64,000 nt of DNA from Neobacillus sp. WH10 (GCF_030123405.1 NZ_CP126110.1:3782001-3846000), one strand, 5' to 3'; shown: positions 40,275-48,581, counted from the first letter of the stretch. Numbers and translations are program-made. The notes: generated by a model from the sequence alone, not told the origin.

Positions 40275-40625
40275 ATGACGCTTGGAAAAATATTAAAAGA
40301 TTTACGAACTAAAAATAGGTGGACTTTAAAAGAGGTTGCACAAAAATTAGGGTTATCTGGTCACAGCACTTATTCTAATTGGGAATACGGTAGAACTGAA
40401 CCAGATGTAGAAATGTTAAAGAAGATTGCAATTTTGTATGATGTTGATTTGAAATACCTTTTAACAGGTAGTAACGAGGAAGTAGATTACGAAAGTCACG
40501 ATCTAAAAGAATTATTAGGTGCGAAGATACTAACTTGGGGCGACGAAGTACTCGACGAAGAAGAAAGAAAAAAAGCCATTGAAGTTATAAATATTCTATT
40601 GAAAAAACAAAAAGACACTAATTAG
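40275..40625 (+). CDS. CI-like phage repressor without autocleavage domain
   Basis: 116 residues from MTLGKILKDLRTKNRW (AAGGAG upstream; a GTG 6 nt earlier is less likely). XRE HTH at residues 1-60 (EVAQKLGLSGHSTYSNWEYGR) and a short helical C-terminus (DEEERKKAIEVINILLKKQK). There is no S24 peptidase domain, so RecA-stimulated self-cleavage is not expected. It maintains lysogeny by repressing the cro promoter. Confidence 0.82.
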   Translation: MTLGKILKDLRTKNRWTLKEVAQKLGLSGHSTYSNWEYGRTEPDVEMLKKIAILYDVDLKYLLTGSNEEVDYESHDLKELLGAKILTWGDEVLDEEERKKAIEVINILLKKQKDTN

Positions 40626-40637
40626 AAGTGTCTTTTA
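40611..40637. terminator. terminator after the CI gene
   Basis: AAGACACT-AATTAG-AAGTGTCTT followed by TTA; it spans the CI stop and the 3' end of the convergent small gene, so it is likely bidirectional. Confidence 0.7.
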
Positions 40638-40782
40638 TGTTTTCGTATATCTTTTGGCAATCTACATTGTTTCCGAATAGCGCGGCAATCAATTTTTTTA
40701 GATCCAATTGGTTGTTGCTTTCATTCGTCAATTGATTAATCACTCTTAACAAAACAACTACACCGCCTTTATATAGGAACAT
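40618..40782 (-). CDS. hypothetical small phage protein (54 residues)
   Basis: MFLYKGGVVVLLRVINQLTN... to QKIYENIKDTSN, convergent with the CI gene and overlapping it by 8 nt. TATAAT lies about 25 nt upstream of the start on the minus strand. A candidate for the recombination directionality factor, given its size and place near int, but there is no positive evidence. Confidence 0.45.
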   Translation of the reverse strand: MFLYKGGVVVLLRVINQLTNESNNQLDLKKLIAALFGNNVDCQKIYENIKDTSN

Positions 40783-40894
40783 CTGTTCTTATTTCTGTAT
40801 ATAATTATAGTACCACCAATTATGTAATTTATAAATATGTAAAGAAAAGTTTTTACGACATTAACACATAAATCGACAAGATACGACAATAATG

Positions 40895-41089
40895 TCACAG
40901 GTTTAGAACATTTCCGTCTTTATCGAGGATGATTTTTTTAGAAAGAAAACGTTTTTTTCCTTGAAAAAGTGCGTAAAAAACATAATACTCTCCTTTCCTT
41001 TTTATACAAAATATATGAAGGAATATCGTTTTTGTTCTCATTTTTTTAAAGTGGTAGATTGCAATAGGTGTTAGCTTCTTGGTGGGCAT
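40895..41089 (-). CDS. possible small protein near int
   Basis: A frame MPTKKLTPIAIYHFKKMRTK... ending GKKRFLSKKIILDKDGNVLN. The ending reads like real protein, but no RBS precedes either possible ATG (41089, 41041). A competing 26-codon frame (start 40983) has the good RBS AAAGGAGAG. Which is used is unclear. Confidence 0.3.
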   Translation of the reverse strand: MPTKKLTPIAIYHFKKMRTKTIFLHIFCIKRKGEYYVFYALFQGKKRFLSKKIILDKDGNVLNL

Positions 41090-41154
41090 AAAAAAATTGT
41101 AGACAAAAAAAATTAAAAATATCAATAGTAATTCATGGTAAGGATGGGGATAAT

Positions 41155-42621
41155 ATGAAGGTAGCTGCTTATATCCGTGTTTCTACTATAATGCAGGTGG
41201 AAGAAGGGTATTCTCTCTCCGCACAAAAAGAACGATTAAAAGCCTTTGCTTTTTCTCAAAATTGGGAAATTGTTCAATTTTATGTTGATGAAGGGTTAAG
41301 CGCAAAAGATATGGACCGCCCGGAACTCCAAAGGATGTTAAAAGGTGTACGTAAGGGAGTCTTTGATATTGTACTAGTTTATAAACTAGATAGATTGACT
41401 CGTTCTGTAATTGATCTAGATAAACTTTTAACAGAGTTTTCCGAGCATGATGTCATGTTTAAAAGTGCTACGGAGGTATATGACACAACTACAGCGACAG
41501 GAAGGTTATTTATCCGTCTTGTTGCATCAATGGCTCAATGGGAGAGGGAGAACTTAGGGGAAAGGGTTCGTTTCGGGATGCAAGAAAAGGCGCGTGAGGG
41601 AAAATGGACAGTAAGTACTCCCCCACTTGGTTATAACTCCGAAGAATCTGTTTTAAAAATTAATCCAACCGAAGCTCTTATAGTGAAAGAGGTTTATTCT
41701 TTGTACCTCCAGGGAATGGGTATGCACAAAATAGCTAGAAACCTAAATGAACGAGGTCTCTACACTAAGAAAGATAAACCATGGGCGCAAAGTACTATTC
41801 AATACATTCTAACCAATCCAATCTACCATGGTACAACACGTTATAACTATAGAGTGAATGCAGACCAATATTTCGAGGTAGAAGGTGCTGTTCCCGCCAT
41901 TATTACGGAAGAAGAATTTAAACTTACCCAACAAATGATTGAAAAGAGAAAACATACACACCCACGACAAGCGACTTCAAAATTCATCTTTAGTAAAGTA
42001 CTAAAGTGTGGTCGATGTGGGAAAACATTAATAGGAAAAACTTCGCAGTCAAGACGAGGCGAAAAAGTGTATTACTCTTATGGTTATTATTGTCCTAATC
42101 GGCAACGCTCCCTTTGTGATCTACCATTGATAAGCCAGACCCTTTTTGAACAAAAATTTATTCAAATGATTGAATTATGGGATTTACACCAAGAAGCAAA
42201 TGAAATCCTAAATAATGAAGTTGCTTCGTCTGTTGAGGATTATGCTGAAACAATACAAAAGTTAGAAAATGAATTAAAAGAAATAGAAAATCGTCGTTCT
42301 CGTTGGCAATATGCTTGGGTGAAAGGAATGTTCTCAAAAATAGATTCTAAAAATGATGAAGAATTTCAAAAACGAATGAAAGAAGAAGACGAAAAAGAAA
42401 AGATAATTTCAAAAGAAATATATGAATTAAAGTCTAACGATATTACACAAGAAGATTCAAATATAAAAATTTGGACAGATATAAAATTAAATTGGAATCA
42501 TATGAGTGATGAAATAAAAAAACAATTTATTTTAATCGCTGTTAATTTCATGAAAGTTGATAAAATAAATAAGGATAAAACGCCTGATTCCATTGAAATT
42601 AAAGAGGTTAGATTAAACTAA
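41155..42621 (+). CDS. int: large serine recombinase (phage integrase)
   Basis: 488 residues. Resolvase domain with catalytic Ser in YIRVSTIMQVEEG and arginines in VYKLDRLTRS and MAQWERENLGERVRFGM. The recombinase domain follows (YSLYLQGMGMHKIARNLNERG, NPIYHGTTRYN). A zinc ribbon (LKCGRCGKTLIG...YYCPNRQRSLCD) and a long coiled-coil insertion (IQKLENELKEIENRRSRWQY) complete the family layout. It catalyses attP x attB integration into comGA; excision needs a small directionality factor. It lies next to attR, as usual. RBS AAGGATGGGG. Confidence 0.95.
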   Translation: MKVAAYIRVSTIMQVEEGYSLSAQKERLKAFAFSQNWEIVQFYVDEGLSAKDMDRPELQRMLKGVRKGVFDIVLVYKLDRLTRSVIDLDKLLTEFSEHDVMFKSATEVYDTTTATGRLFIRLVASMAQWERENLGERVRFGMQEKAREGKWTVSTPPLGYNSEESVLKINPTEALIVKEVYSLYLQGMGMHKIARNLNERGLYTKKDKPWAQSTIQYILTNPIYHGTTRYNYRVNADQYFEVEGAVPAIITEEEFKLTQQMIEKRKHTHPRQATSKFIFSKVLKCGRCGKTLIGKTSQSRRGEKVYYSYGYYCPNRQRSLCDLPLISQTLFEQKFIQMIELWDLHQEANEILNNEVASSVEDYAETIQKLENELKEIENRRSRWQYAWVKGMFSKIDSKNDEEFQKRMKEEDEKEKIISKEIYELKSNDITQEDSNIKIWTDIKLNWNHMSDEIKKQFILIAVNFMKVDKINKDKTPDSIEIKEVRLN

Positions 42622-42632
42622 CCTCTTTTTTT
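42602..42632 (+). terminator. int terminator
   Basis: AGAGGTTAG-ATTAAA-CTAACCTCT followed by TTTTTTT, overlapping the int stop and ending at the phage arm of attR. It shields the downstream comGA fragment from int transcription. Confidence 0.9.
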
Positions 42633-42656
42633 GTGCCTATTGTAAGTACAGGGCAT
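42632..42656. other. attR
   Basis: Phage arm at 42632-42649 plus the core TACAGGGCAT (42647-42656), followed by comGA sequence. Together with the arm at 4239-4256 it rebuilds an imperfectly palindromic attP with a 10-nt centre AGGGCATCCA. Confidence 0.85.
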
Positions 42657-43028
42657 TTGGTGCTATCAACGATGCATACGAGAGATGCCAAGGGGGCAGT
42701 ATACCGTCTCCGTGAATTTGGCGTGAATTGGTTAGAGGTCGAGCAAACATTGATTGCAGTTACTGCCCAAAGACTGGTAGAACTTACATGCCCATTTTGT
42801 GAAGGAGATTGTTCGCCAATTTGTTATTCCTATGGAAGGTGGAAAAGAGCGAGTGTGTTTGAATTGTTATCGGGAAGAAATTTAAATTCAGCCATGAAAG
42901 CGGCAAAAGGTGAAAAAACCGAAACACATTACAGGACACTTAGGGAAGTGATTAACAAAGGGATTGCCCTTGGATACGTTCAAGAATCGGAATACGAACG
43001 GCTGGTGTATGACGATGAAACCTCGTAA
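42657..43028 (+). CDS. comGA: ComGA competence ATPase, C-terminal part
   Basis: Host coding resumes after the core His codon: LVLSTMHTRDAKGAVYRLRE, the secretion-ATPase His box, then AVTAQRLVELTCPFCEGDC with the zinc-binding Cys cluster. 123 codons remain to the stop. In the prophage a GTG at 42633 could start an N-terminally phage-derived peptide, but without the Walker A half it cannot work. Joined to the left part through the shared TGH codons, the frame is continuous. Confidence 0.92.
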   Translation: MVLSTMHTRDAKGAVYRLREFGVNWLEVEQTLIAVTAQRLVELTCPFCEGDCSPICYSYGRWKRASVFELLSGRNLNSAMKAAKGEKTETHYRTLREVINKGIALGYVQESEYERLVYDDETS

Positions 43029-44046
43029 ATGGTCTGTAAATGAACAAGCAAGTTTCCTGAAGCGAACGGGGGAATTACTAGCACGGGGATATCCAATTGC
43101 CGAAGCAATTGAATCCATAGCATTACAACTGTCAACAAAACGAAAGGAGGAATTATATGGTTGTTTAGTAGAGTTAAAAAAAGGCTTACCATTTCATGAT
43201 GTCTTAAACAATCTAGGCTTTCACAAAGACTTAATTGGCTATGTTTATTTTGCGGAACAGCATGGAAGCTTTGCCGATGCCTTATTAGAAGGAAGTGATC
43301 TCGCTCTATTAAAGGATAAAGATTTACGAAAGCTGCTAAAACTACTTCAATATCCGATGTTACTTATGTTTATTACTGGTTTTCTATTCATTTTCATCGA
43401 AAACACATTGCTGCCAAGGTTTACAACGCTTTTTTCATCACTCGGACTTGAAGCAAATTTTTTTACGAAGGTCATCTATGCTTTTGACCAATATTTCCCG
43501 ATTGTTATAGGTGCTGTCCTTGTAATCCTCTTCCTGACAGCAATCTATTATCTTCTTGTATTTAGAAAACTCACTATTCTGCAGCAAAGGTCACAGCTAG
43601 TTCGTATCCCTATTGCTGGAAAAATCCTCAAAATGCTGTTTACACACTACTTTTCCATTCAACTTAGCTTCCTATTATCTGGTGGAATTTCAGTCTCTGA
43701 AGCCCTACTCCTATTTGAAAAAAATCAAAGACAACCGTTTTACAGCAAAATAGCTGAAGAGATTAAATATAAGCTTGTGACCGGAGAAAAATTGGAAACG
43801 ATTTTAGCTGCCTTCTCATTTTTTGAAAAGGAATTTCCGATGATTGTTAAACACGGTCAAGAAAATGGAAAATTAGAGCAGGAATTACTATTTTTCAGCA
43901 AACATTGTGTCACCAACATGGAGGAAATAATTGAAAAAAGTTTAAAAACCATCCAGCCCATGCTTTACTTGTTTATTGGATTTCTCGTTGTTTCCATGTA
44001 TTTAGCGATACTATTACCGATGTTCCATCTGCTTGATGGTATTTAA
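43009..44046 (+). CDS. comGB: ComGB competence pseudopilus platform protein
   Basis: About 345 residues from the ATG at 43009 (MTMKPRKWSVNEQ). GspF-type inner-membrane protein with three membrane segments: LLMFITGFLFIFIENTLLP, FPIVIGAVLVILFLTAIYYLLV and the C-terminal MLYLFIGFLVVSMYLAILLPM. It anchors pseudopilus assembly and couples to the ComGA ATPase. The start overlaps the end of comGA, as in B. subtilis. Confidence 0.93.
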   Translation: MTMKPRKWSVNEQASFLKRTGELLARGYPIAEAIESIALQLSTKRKEELYGCLVELKKGLPFHDVLNNLGFHKDLIGYVYFAEQHGSFADALLEGSDLALLKDKDLRKLLKLLQYPMLLMFITGFLFIFIENTLLPRFTTLFSSLGLEANFFTKVIYAFDQYFPIVIGAVLVILFLTAIYYLLVFRKLTILQQRSQLVRIPIAGKILKMLFTHYFSIQLSFLLSGGISVSEALLLFEKNQRQPFYSKIAEEIKYKLVTGEKLETILAAFSFFEKEFPMIVKHGQENGKLEQELLFFSKHCVTNMEEIIEKSLKTIQPMLYLFIGFLVVSMYLAILLPMFHLLDGI

Positions 44047-44066
44047 GAAAATGGAGGATTAATAAA

Positions 44067-44393
44067 ATGAAGAAAAATGAAAAAGGTTTTACACTGATCG
44101 AAATGATGATTGTTATGCTTGTCATCTCAGTGTTATTAATTATCACCATTCCAAACATTACCAAACATAATTCTAATATCAACAACAAGGGATGCGAGGC
44201 CTACGTTAAAATGGTTCAGGCTCAAGTTCAAGCATATGAAATGGATAAGAACAAGGTGCCCACACTTGCGGAACTTAAAACAGAGGGATATTTAAAGGAT
44301 GATGCCAAAGGGTGTCCAAATGGAAATACAATCGAAATAGATTCTAAAGGTAATGTAATAACGGTTGAAAAAGCAGCAACTAACGTACAATGA
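44067..44393 (+). CDS. comGC: ComGC major competence pseudopilin
   Basis: 108 residues. Short leader MKKNEKGFTLIEMMIVMLVI with the prepilin peptidase site G/FTLIE followed by the single hydrophobic helix. Two Cys (GCEAYV, KGCPNG) could form the known intramolecular disulfide. It is the main subunit of the transformation pilus and is processed by ComC. GGAGG RBS. Confidence 0.95.
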   Translation: MKKNEKGFTLIEMMIVMLVISVLLIITIPNITKHNSNINNKGCEAYVKMVQAQVQAYEMDKNKVPTLAELKTEGYLKDDAKGCPNGNTIEIDSKGNVITVEKAATNVQ

Positions 44394-44830
44394 GCCAAAA
44401 TCAAAAAGGCTTTACCTTAATTGAGTCCTTGATAGTTCTCTCGGTTTTTATGATTATTTCCTCGATTACAGTCTTCTACTTAAAACCTCAGCACTCTGTA
44501 ATTGAAGATGAGGCCTTTTTTACTCAACTACAGGCAGACCTGCTTTACGCACAACAATATGCTATTTCCCACCAACATGAAGTATCAGTAGTATTTGTTC
44601 AAAATGAATATAGATACTATATGTTTTTGCAATATGGGCTGCCTCCGTTTATCGAGAGAAGTTACTCAACAAATATTAAGCTTAGGGAAGGTACCATCCC
44701 TTTATATTTAAAATTCCTAAGTGATGGAAATGTAAACAAGTTTGGTTCCTTTTTTATCTATACTAAAAAGAAGAACTATCGACTAACATTTTTGATTGGA
44801 AGGGGACGGTTCTATGTTACGGAGCAATAA
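44390..44830 (+). CDS. comGD: ComGD minor pseudopilin
   Basis: 146 residues with MSQNQKGFTLIESLIVLSVF, a type IV pilin-like N-terminus with the G/FTLIE cleavage site. It overlaps comGC by 4 nt (ATGA) and comGE by 17 nt. Minor pilin thought to sit at the pseudopilus tip complex. Confidence 0.92.
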   Translation: MSQNQKGFTLIESLIVLSVFMIISSITVFYLKPQHSVIEDEAFFTQLQADLLYAQQYAISHQHEVSVVFVQNEYRYYMFLQYGLPPFIERSYSTNIKLREGTIPLYLKFLSDGNVNKFGSFFIYTKKKNYRLTFLIGRGRFYVTEQ

Positions 44831-45152
44831 GGGATTTTTTTTGCTTGAATTGCTTCTCTCGTTATCAGCATTGTTAATGCTTAGTTTATATTTATTGCCA
44901 TTATTAATGGAGCTTAGAGACCAATCCCGACAATTGGAAATAGAGAATACGGCAAGAAAGCTTTTGTATGAAGAACTGCAAGCAAAATTAATTGAAAATC
45001 AAACCTTCAAAAATTACTCAATCATTCGAAATAAGGTAGAATACCAAATCATTTGGAATGATTTAGTATCAACTGGTCAAAAGGAGGTGTGTGTCAAAGT
45101 TGAAAAGAATGCATTCCTTCCAGAATATAAAGTTTGGGGTGTCCTCGAATGA
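44814..45152 (+). CDS. comGE: ComGE minor pseudopilin
   Basis: About 112 residues from MLRSNKGFFLLELLLSLSAL, chosen because GGAAGGGGAC lies before this ATG. G/FFLLE replaces the usual FTLIE site, as is common in ComGE. It overlaps comGF by about 60 nt. Confidence 0.88.
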   Translation: MLRSNKGFFLLELLLSLSALLMLSLYLLPLLMELRDQSRQLEIENTARKLLYEELQAKLIENQTFKNYSIIRNKVEYQIIWNDLVSTGQKEVCVKVEKNAFLPEYKVWGVLE

Positions 45153-45576
45153 AAAAGCTTTTACCCTTATCGAGGTACTGATCGCATTTTCAATTTTTTC
45201 CACCATTGTTTTCTTTATGACACCTATTTTTCAAATTATCCTTAATACGAAAGGGAATGACGCAGTACTACAGTCGATGGAGTGGGAAGTTTTTTGCAGC
45301 CAAATAAAAAAAGAGATCAGGCTGTCCTCCCGTGCTGAAGTAGTCTCTGGTCGCTTAATCTTAACAAAGGATACAGAAACGATTCAATATGAGAAATACG
45401 GGTCAAACCTAAGGAGACGTGTGAATTCAACCGGTCACGAAATCATCCTTCAAAACGTATCGCAATCCACCTTCTCCATGATAAATAATGCTGTTATGAT
45501 AACTGTTACAGACACCTGGGGTAAAGAATATGCCGTTACATGTTATTCGTTAGTGAATTGGACTAGTGAAACATGA
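45091..45576 (+). CDS. comGF: ComGF minor pseudopilin
   Basis: 161 residues from a GTG. An AAAGGAGGTGT lies just before, rather close; a TTG 9 nt later is also possible. EKAFTLIEVLIAFSIFSTIV is the pilin-like helix with the A/FTLIE site. The long overlap with comGE implies coupling. Confidence 0.88.
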   Translation: MSKLKRMHSFQNIKFGVSSNEKAFTLIEVLIAFSIFSTIVFFMTPIFQIILNTKGNDAVLQSMEWEVFCSQIKKEIRLSSRAEVVSGRLILTKDTETIQYEKYGSNLRRRVNSTGHEIILQNVSQSTFSMINNAVMITVTDTWGKEYAVTCYSLVNWTSET

Positions 45577-45956
45577 AAAATACTGAACAGGGATTCACCT
45601 ACCCGCTAGTTTTGTGCATACTTATCCTTTTTCTGCTATTTTTCTCTATGCATATAGAACAATTACTAACTGAAAGAAAAATGGCACACGAAACGGCAGC
45701 TATCTTCCAACAGGAATATTATTTTCTTTCATCAGTAAAGAAAGTTGAATGGTTGTTTCAAACAGAAGGAAATATTCCTGACAAGGGAACGATTGTATAT
45801 AGAAATGGAACCATGGACTACCAAACAGAACCAATATCGGGATATGTTCAAAAAGTGAATTTCACGCTTAGCTTAAATTCTGGCGAAGCGATCACTGGAC
45901 GTGGATTTTTTGATACAGGGTCAAAGAAAATGGTCAAATGGGTAGAATTGAAATAA
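45573..45956 (+). CDS. comGG: ComGG minor pseudopilin
   Basis: 127 residues, MKNTEQGFTYPLVLCILILF, a divergent pilin-like N-terminus (G/FTYPL, lacking Glu5), as known for ComGG, which enters the complex with ComGE/F. Last canonical gene of the comG operon; overlaps comGF by 4 nt. Confidence 0.9.
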   Translation: MKNTEQGFTYPLVLCILILFLLFFSMHIEQLLTERKMAHETAAIFQQEYYFLSSVKKVEWLFQTEGNIPDKGTIVYRNGTMDYQTEPISGYVQKVNFTLSLNSGEAITGRGFFDTGSKKMVKWVELK

Positions 45957-46013
45957 TTAGTTTGAAAAAATAAAACCTGGATATACTTTTAGTGTATAAA
46001 GGCAGGTGTTTCC

Positions 46014-46199
46014 ATGAAAACAAATGATTATGTCAAATACATGACCCAAACCATTGTAAAATATGCTGACCAGCCGAAAGATGAACGAAAACGACTCCGG
46101 TTAGAGAAAAAGCAAACAAAAGCCGATTTTTGGTATCGGTGGTTTGGAATTCTACCCTATATACTTTATTCTGAAATGAAGAGAAGACGTAAAGTCTAA
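46014..46199 (+). CDS. yqzE: YqzE family protein
   Basis: 61 residues, MKTNDYVKYMTQTIVKYADQ... with a basic middle (ERKRLRLEKKQTK) and an amphipathic FWYRWFGILPYILYSEM. It always follows comGG in Bacillus. Function unknown. RBS AGGTG. It may be cotranscribed with comG. Confidence 0.9.
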   Translation: MKTNDYVKYMTQTIVKYADQPKDERKRLRLEKKQTKADFWYRWFGILPYILYSEMKRRRKV

Positions 46200-46230
46200 A
46201 AAGCGGATACTAAATCTGCTTCTTTTTTTG
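46198..46230 (+). terminator. comG/yqzE operon terminator
   Basis: AAAAGCGGAT-ACTAA-ATCTGCTT (one mismatch) followed by CTTTTTTT. Confidence 0.75.
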
Positions 46231-46342
46231 CCAAAATCCCAATAATACTTACTTGACAAAACACAATCCTTTTAAAAAGTACAGCAATTATTTAATATTG
46301 TTACAATATAAAGACTGTAATTGTGAACATTTTCTAAACATA

Positions 46343-46359
46343 TAGTGTTAACATTGTTA
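46343..46359. promoter_or_regulatory. possible operator of the HTH regulator
   Basis: TAGTGTTAAC at 46343-46352 and a second GTTAAC immediately after. The same TAGTGTTAAC is one arm of the palindrome at 48596-48623 before the methyltransferase gene. It lies about 75 bp upstream of the regulator's start. Confidence 0.45.
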
Positions 46360-46428
46360 ACATCATTCCCTTGTTATTATCCCTGTATTATAATGGAATA
46401 AAATTATGGGGGTCAGAGGTGAGCAGAC

Positions 46429-47127
46429 ATGGAACAAACATTAAAAATAACAAACGTTTTGTCAGATCCAACACGATACTACATTTATCAATACATTACC
46501 AAACGTCATCAAGAAGTAACCGTTCAAGAGGTCGCAGAAAATTTTAATATTCATCCAAATGTAGCGAGACTGCATTTATCAAAGTTAGAAGATGTTAACA
46601 TGTTAGCATCTGAAACAAAGAAAACGGGCAAAGGCGGCCGGCCAAGCCGGTTATACCGTTTATCCGACGATGTTATTCAGCTTCATTTCCCGTATCGCGA
46701 CTATATGCTTTTATCCAAAGTGGCAATCCAAACTATGATTTCACTTGGTGAAGCTGGTAGAGAAGCACTTTTCTTAACTGGTAAACGATTTGGAACTGAA
46801 GTGATAGAGCAGGAGATGGCTAAAAAATCACTCGGTGAGGAATTAGAATTCGACCAAAAGCTAACAATATTAAAAAGTGCCGCAACACTAGCAGGTTTTT
46901 ACCCGGAATTTGAAGCAAATGGTGATAAAACAAAAATCTACTTCCAAATTTTCAACTGCCCATTTAAAGAAGTCGCTGAAGAACATACGGAAACGGTCTG
47001 CAGTATGCACCACGAATTTTTGAAGGGTATGTTCGGAGCACTTTTCGAATCCGTTGAATTAATTGAAAAAGAAAACATGATTTCCGGCTGTGAAACTTGC
47101 TCATATCAAGCACTTGTAACAAACTAA
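46429..47127 (+). CDS. HTH transcriptional regulator with Cys-rich C-terminus
   Basis: 232 residues. N-terminal ArsR/DeoR-like winged helix (DPTRYYIYQYITKRHQEVT, NFNIHPNVARLHLSKLEDVN, GKGGRPSRLYRLS wing). The C-terminal domain ends with FNCPFKEVAEEHTETVCSMH and CETCSYQAL, so the four to five Cys/His could hold a metal or sense redox; in related Bacillus proteins this resembles the XylR/4VR-like ligand fold. The ATG follows GGGGGTCAGAGGTG. It probably controls itself and the divergent methyltransferase through the shared TAGTGTTAAC sites; inference. Confidence 0.75.
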   Translation: MEQTLKITNVLSDPTRYYIYQYITKRHQEVTVQEVAENFNIHPNVARLHLSKLEDVNMLASETKKTGKGGRPSRLYRLSDDVIQLHFPYRDYMLLSKVAIQTMISLGEAGREALFLTGKRFGTEVIEQEMAKKSLGEELEFDQKLTILKSAATLAGFYPEFEANGDKTKIYFQIFNCPFKEVAEEHTETVCSMHHEFLKGMFGALFESVELIEKENMISGCETCSYQALVTN

Positions 47128-47211
47128 TTCGAAACCATTATTTACATTACACCTCCTTTTACTTTATAATATTGTAATGATGGTATCGATGGGGTAAAAG
47201 GAGGGGTACAT

Positions 47212-47454
47212 ATGGATCGCATGTTTAGAGTCTGTGGGTTCTGGACGGGTATTTTTACTGTTATGTTTTATTTAGGTGATATGGATAAAACAGCAATGTT
47301 ATTCTTAGCCCAAACAGGATTCTTCGTTCTGCTAAGCTATCTTAAACTTTCCGAGCGTATGTATTTATGGGTGTTCGGAGCATATTTAACTATTTTCTTT
47401 GCAGGCTTCACATATTGGACTACATTTATGATGCCGCTTGGTGGAGGACATTAA
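47212..47454 (+). CDS. yqgY: YqgY (DUF2626) membrane protein
   Basis: 80 residues, three hydrophobic segments (FWTGIFTVMFYLGDM, AMLFLAQTGFFVLLSYL, YLWVFGAYLTIFFAGFTYW). Matches the DUF2626/YqgY family in size and place. Unknown function. Own promoter with TATAAT near 47170 and RBS AAAGGAGGGG. Confidence 0.9.
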   Translation: MDRMFRVCGFWTGIFTVMFYLGDMDKTAMLFLAQTGFFVLLSYLKLSERMYLWVFGAYLTIFFAGFTYWTTFMMPLGGGH

Positions 47455-47487
47455 GAAAAAAGCCGGAGTGTAAGCTCCGGCTTTTTC
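47455..47487. terminator. bidirectional terminator
   Basis: AGCCGGAG-TGTAAG-CTCCGGCT with A-run and T-run on either side, between the convergent yqgY and methyltransferase genes. Confidence 0.9.
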
Positions 47488-47492
47488 ATATA

Positions 47493-48581
47493 TTAAGTGA
47501 ACAAGTCACTTTCAGATAACTGCAGTCCTTTTTGCTGAACAATTACATGAAAATAAGAGCTCATTCCTGAGGGCATAATTAAGCTGCGAATCGCCCGATT
47601 CCGCTTACTTACCTCTGAAAAAGGATTGGGATCATAATGGTTTTCTAATTCCTTTAGAATACCTGCTTTTAATAAAAATTCATCCTGTCTAAGCTTTGTT
47701 AACAATTGCAACTTAACTTGCATACCTTTTCGAATGAGATAATCAAAATGGATGTGTGTTGTAATATCCATTTCTCCAGGATGCTGCAAGACATCATTTA
47801 TCATCATATGTTGAAAATATCCTCTTAAACTCCCCTCTGCCCTCCGTGGATCCATCCATTCCTTATCCGTATAGCCATAATCACCTGTCACAACTAGGCC
47901 TTTAGTTAAAACAGTTGCAATCTCTTGTATCATCTTTTCCATTGCTAATGGTATTTCGATCCGCTGCTTTTCTTTTAAAACAATTTTACTTTCCTCTAAA
48001 AAGGAGAGAACTTCTGAATTAGTTAATGGAATTTGCTGTTCATACAATTTGTCTTCTTGAATCCCTACCATTACTTCAAATAGTTTACCATTTATTTTTT
48101 CAATCACATGGACAGGAAGTGCATCAAAAAGTTCATTTGAAAAAACCATCCCTTCAAAGGGGCCCAATTCGCTTAGACTCTCCACTTGGACAACAGAAAA
48201 ATCGCCCATCAGTAATTCACTTTGTAATTTCCGATGATAAGGGCTGCTTTCTACAATAAAATATTGTAAGGGGGCTTTAATCGAATCATCCCACTCCTTC
48301 AAAAAGGCCTTTGCAAAACGGCCATTTCCTGCTCCTATTTCACAAAATACTGGCGGCAGATTTGTTTTTTCACAGGTTTGGAAAAACCATTTTGCTACCA
48401 GCCTGCCATATACATCAGAAATATTGCTGGTCGTAATGAAATCTCCTTGCCGGCCAATTTTCTGTTTGTCCTTCATATAATAGCCAAATTCAGGATGATA
48501 AAGAGCAGCCCCTATATAGTCTGAGTAGGAGATGGACCCATTTGGCGAATTTAAAATTAACTTTTGTAAATATGTAATCAT
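47493..48581 (-). CDS. class I SAM-dependent methyltransferase (COG1565/MidA-like)
   Basis: 362 residues. ISYSDYIGAALYHPEFGYY, FITTSNISDVYGRLVAKWF and the AdoMet loop VFCEIGAGNGRFAKAFLKEW mark the NDUFAF7/MidA-type family (Methyltransf_28), whose eukaryotic member methylates an arginine of complex I. Later motif VFSNELFDALPVHV is also conserved. The bacterial substrate is unknown. RBS AAGGAGATCC precedes the ATG; a long palindrome overlaps the presumed transcription start. Confidence 0.85.
   Translation of the reverse strand: MITYLQKLILNSPNGSISYSDYIGAALYHPEFGYYMKDKQKIGRQGDFITTSNISDVYGRLVAKWFFQTCEKTNLPPVFCEIGAGNGRFAKAFLKEWDDSIKAPLQYFIVESSPYHRKLQSELLMGDFSVVQVESLSELGPFEGMVFSNELFDALPVHVIEKINGKLFEVMVGIQEDKLYEQQIPLTNSEVLSFLEESKIVLKEKQRIEIPLAMEKMIQEIATVLTKGLVVTGDYGYTDKEWMDPRRAEGSLRGYFQHMMINDVLQHPGEMDITTHIHFDYLIRKGMQVKLQLLTKLRQDEFLLKAGILKELENHYDPNPFSEVSKRNRAIRSLIMPSGMSSYFHVIVQQKGLQLSESDLFT

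Larger units (their letters stand above)
4226..42656. mobile_element. 38.4-kb temperate podovirus-type prophage integrated in comGA
   Basis: Bounded by the 10-bp direct repeat TACAGGGCAT (4226-4235 and 42647-42656) and flanked by the two halves of comGA in the same frame. It carries a serine integrase, divergent CI/Cro regulators, replication and recombination genes, terminases, portal, capsid, adaptor, tailspike and hub, holin and endolysin. No tape measure, tail tube or sheath gene is visible. No module is obviously decayed apart from a small remnant at 4263-4457, so it may be inducible. Confidence 0.93.

Noticed and set aside
41155..42621. Transposase or IS element
   Set aside because: The protein is a full large serine recombinase next to attR with phage genes, not an IS607-like or Tn-type element.
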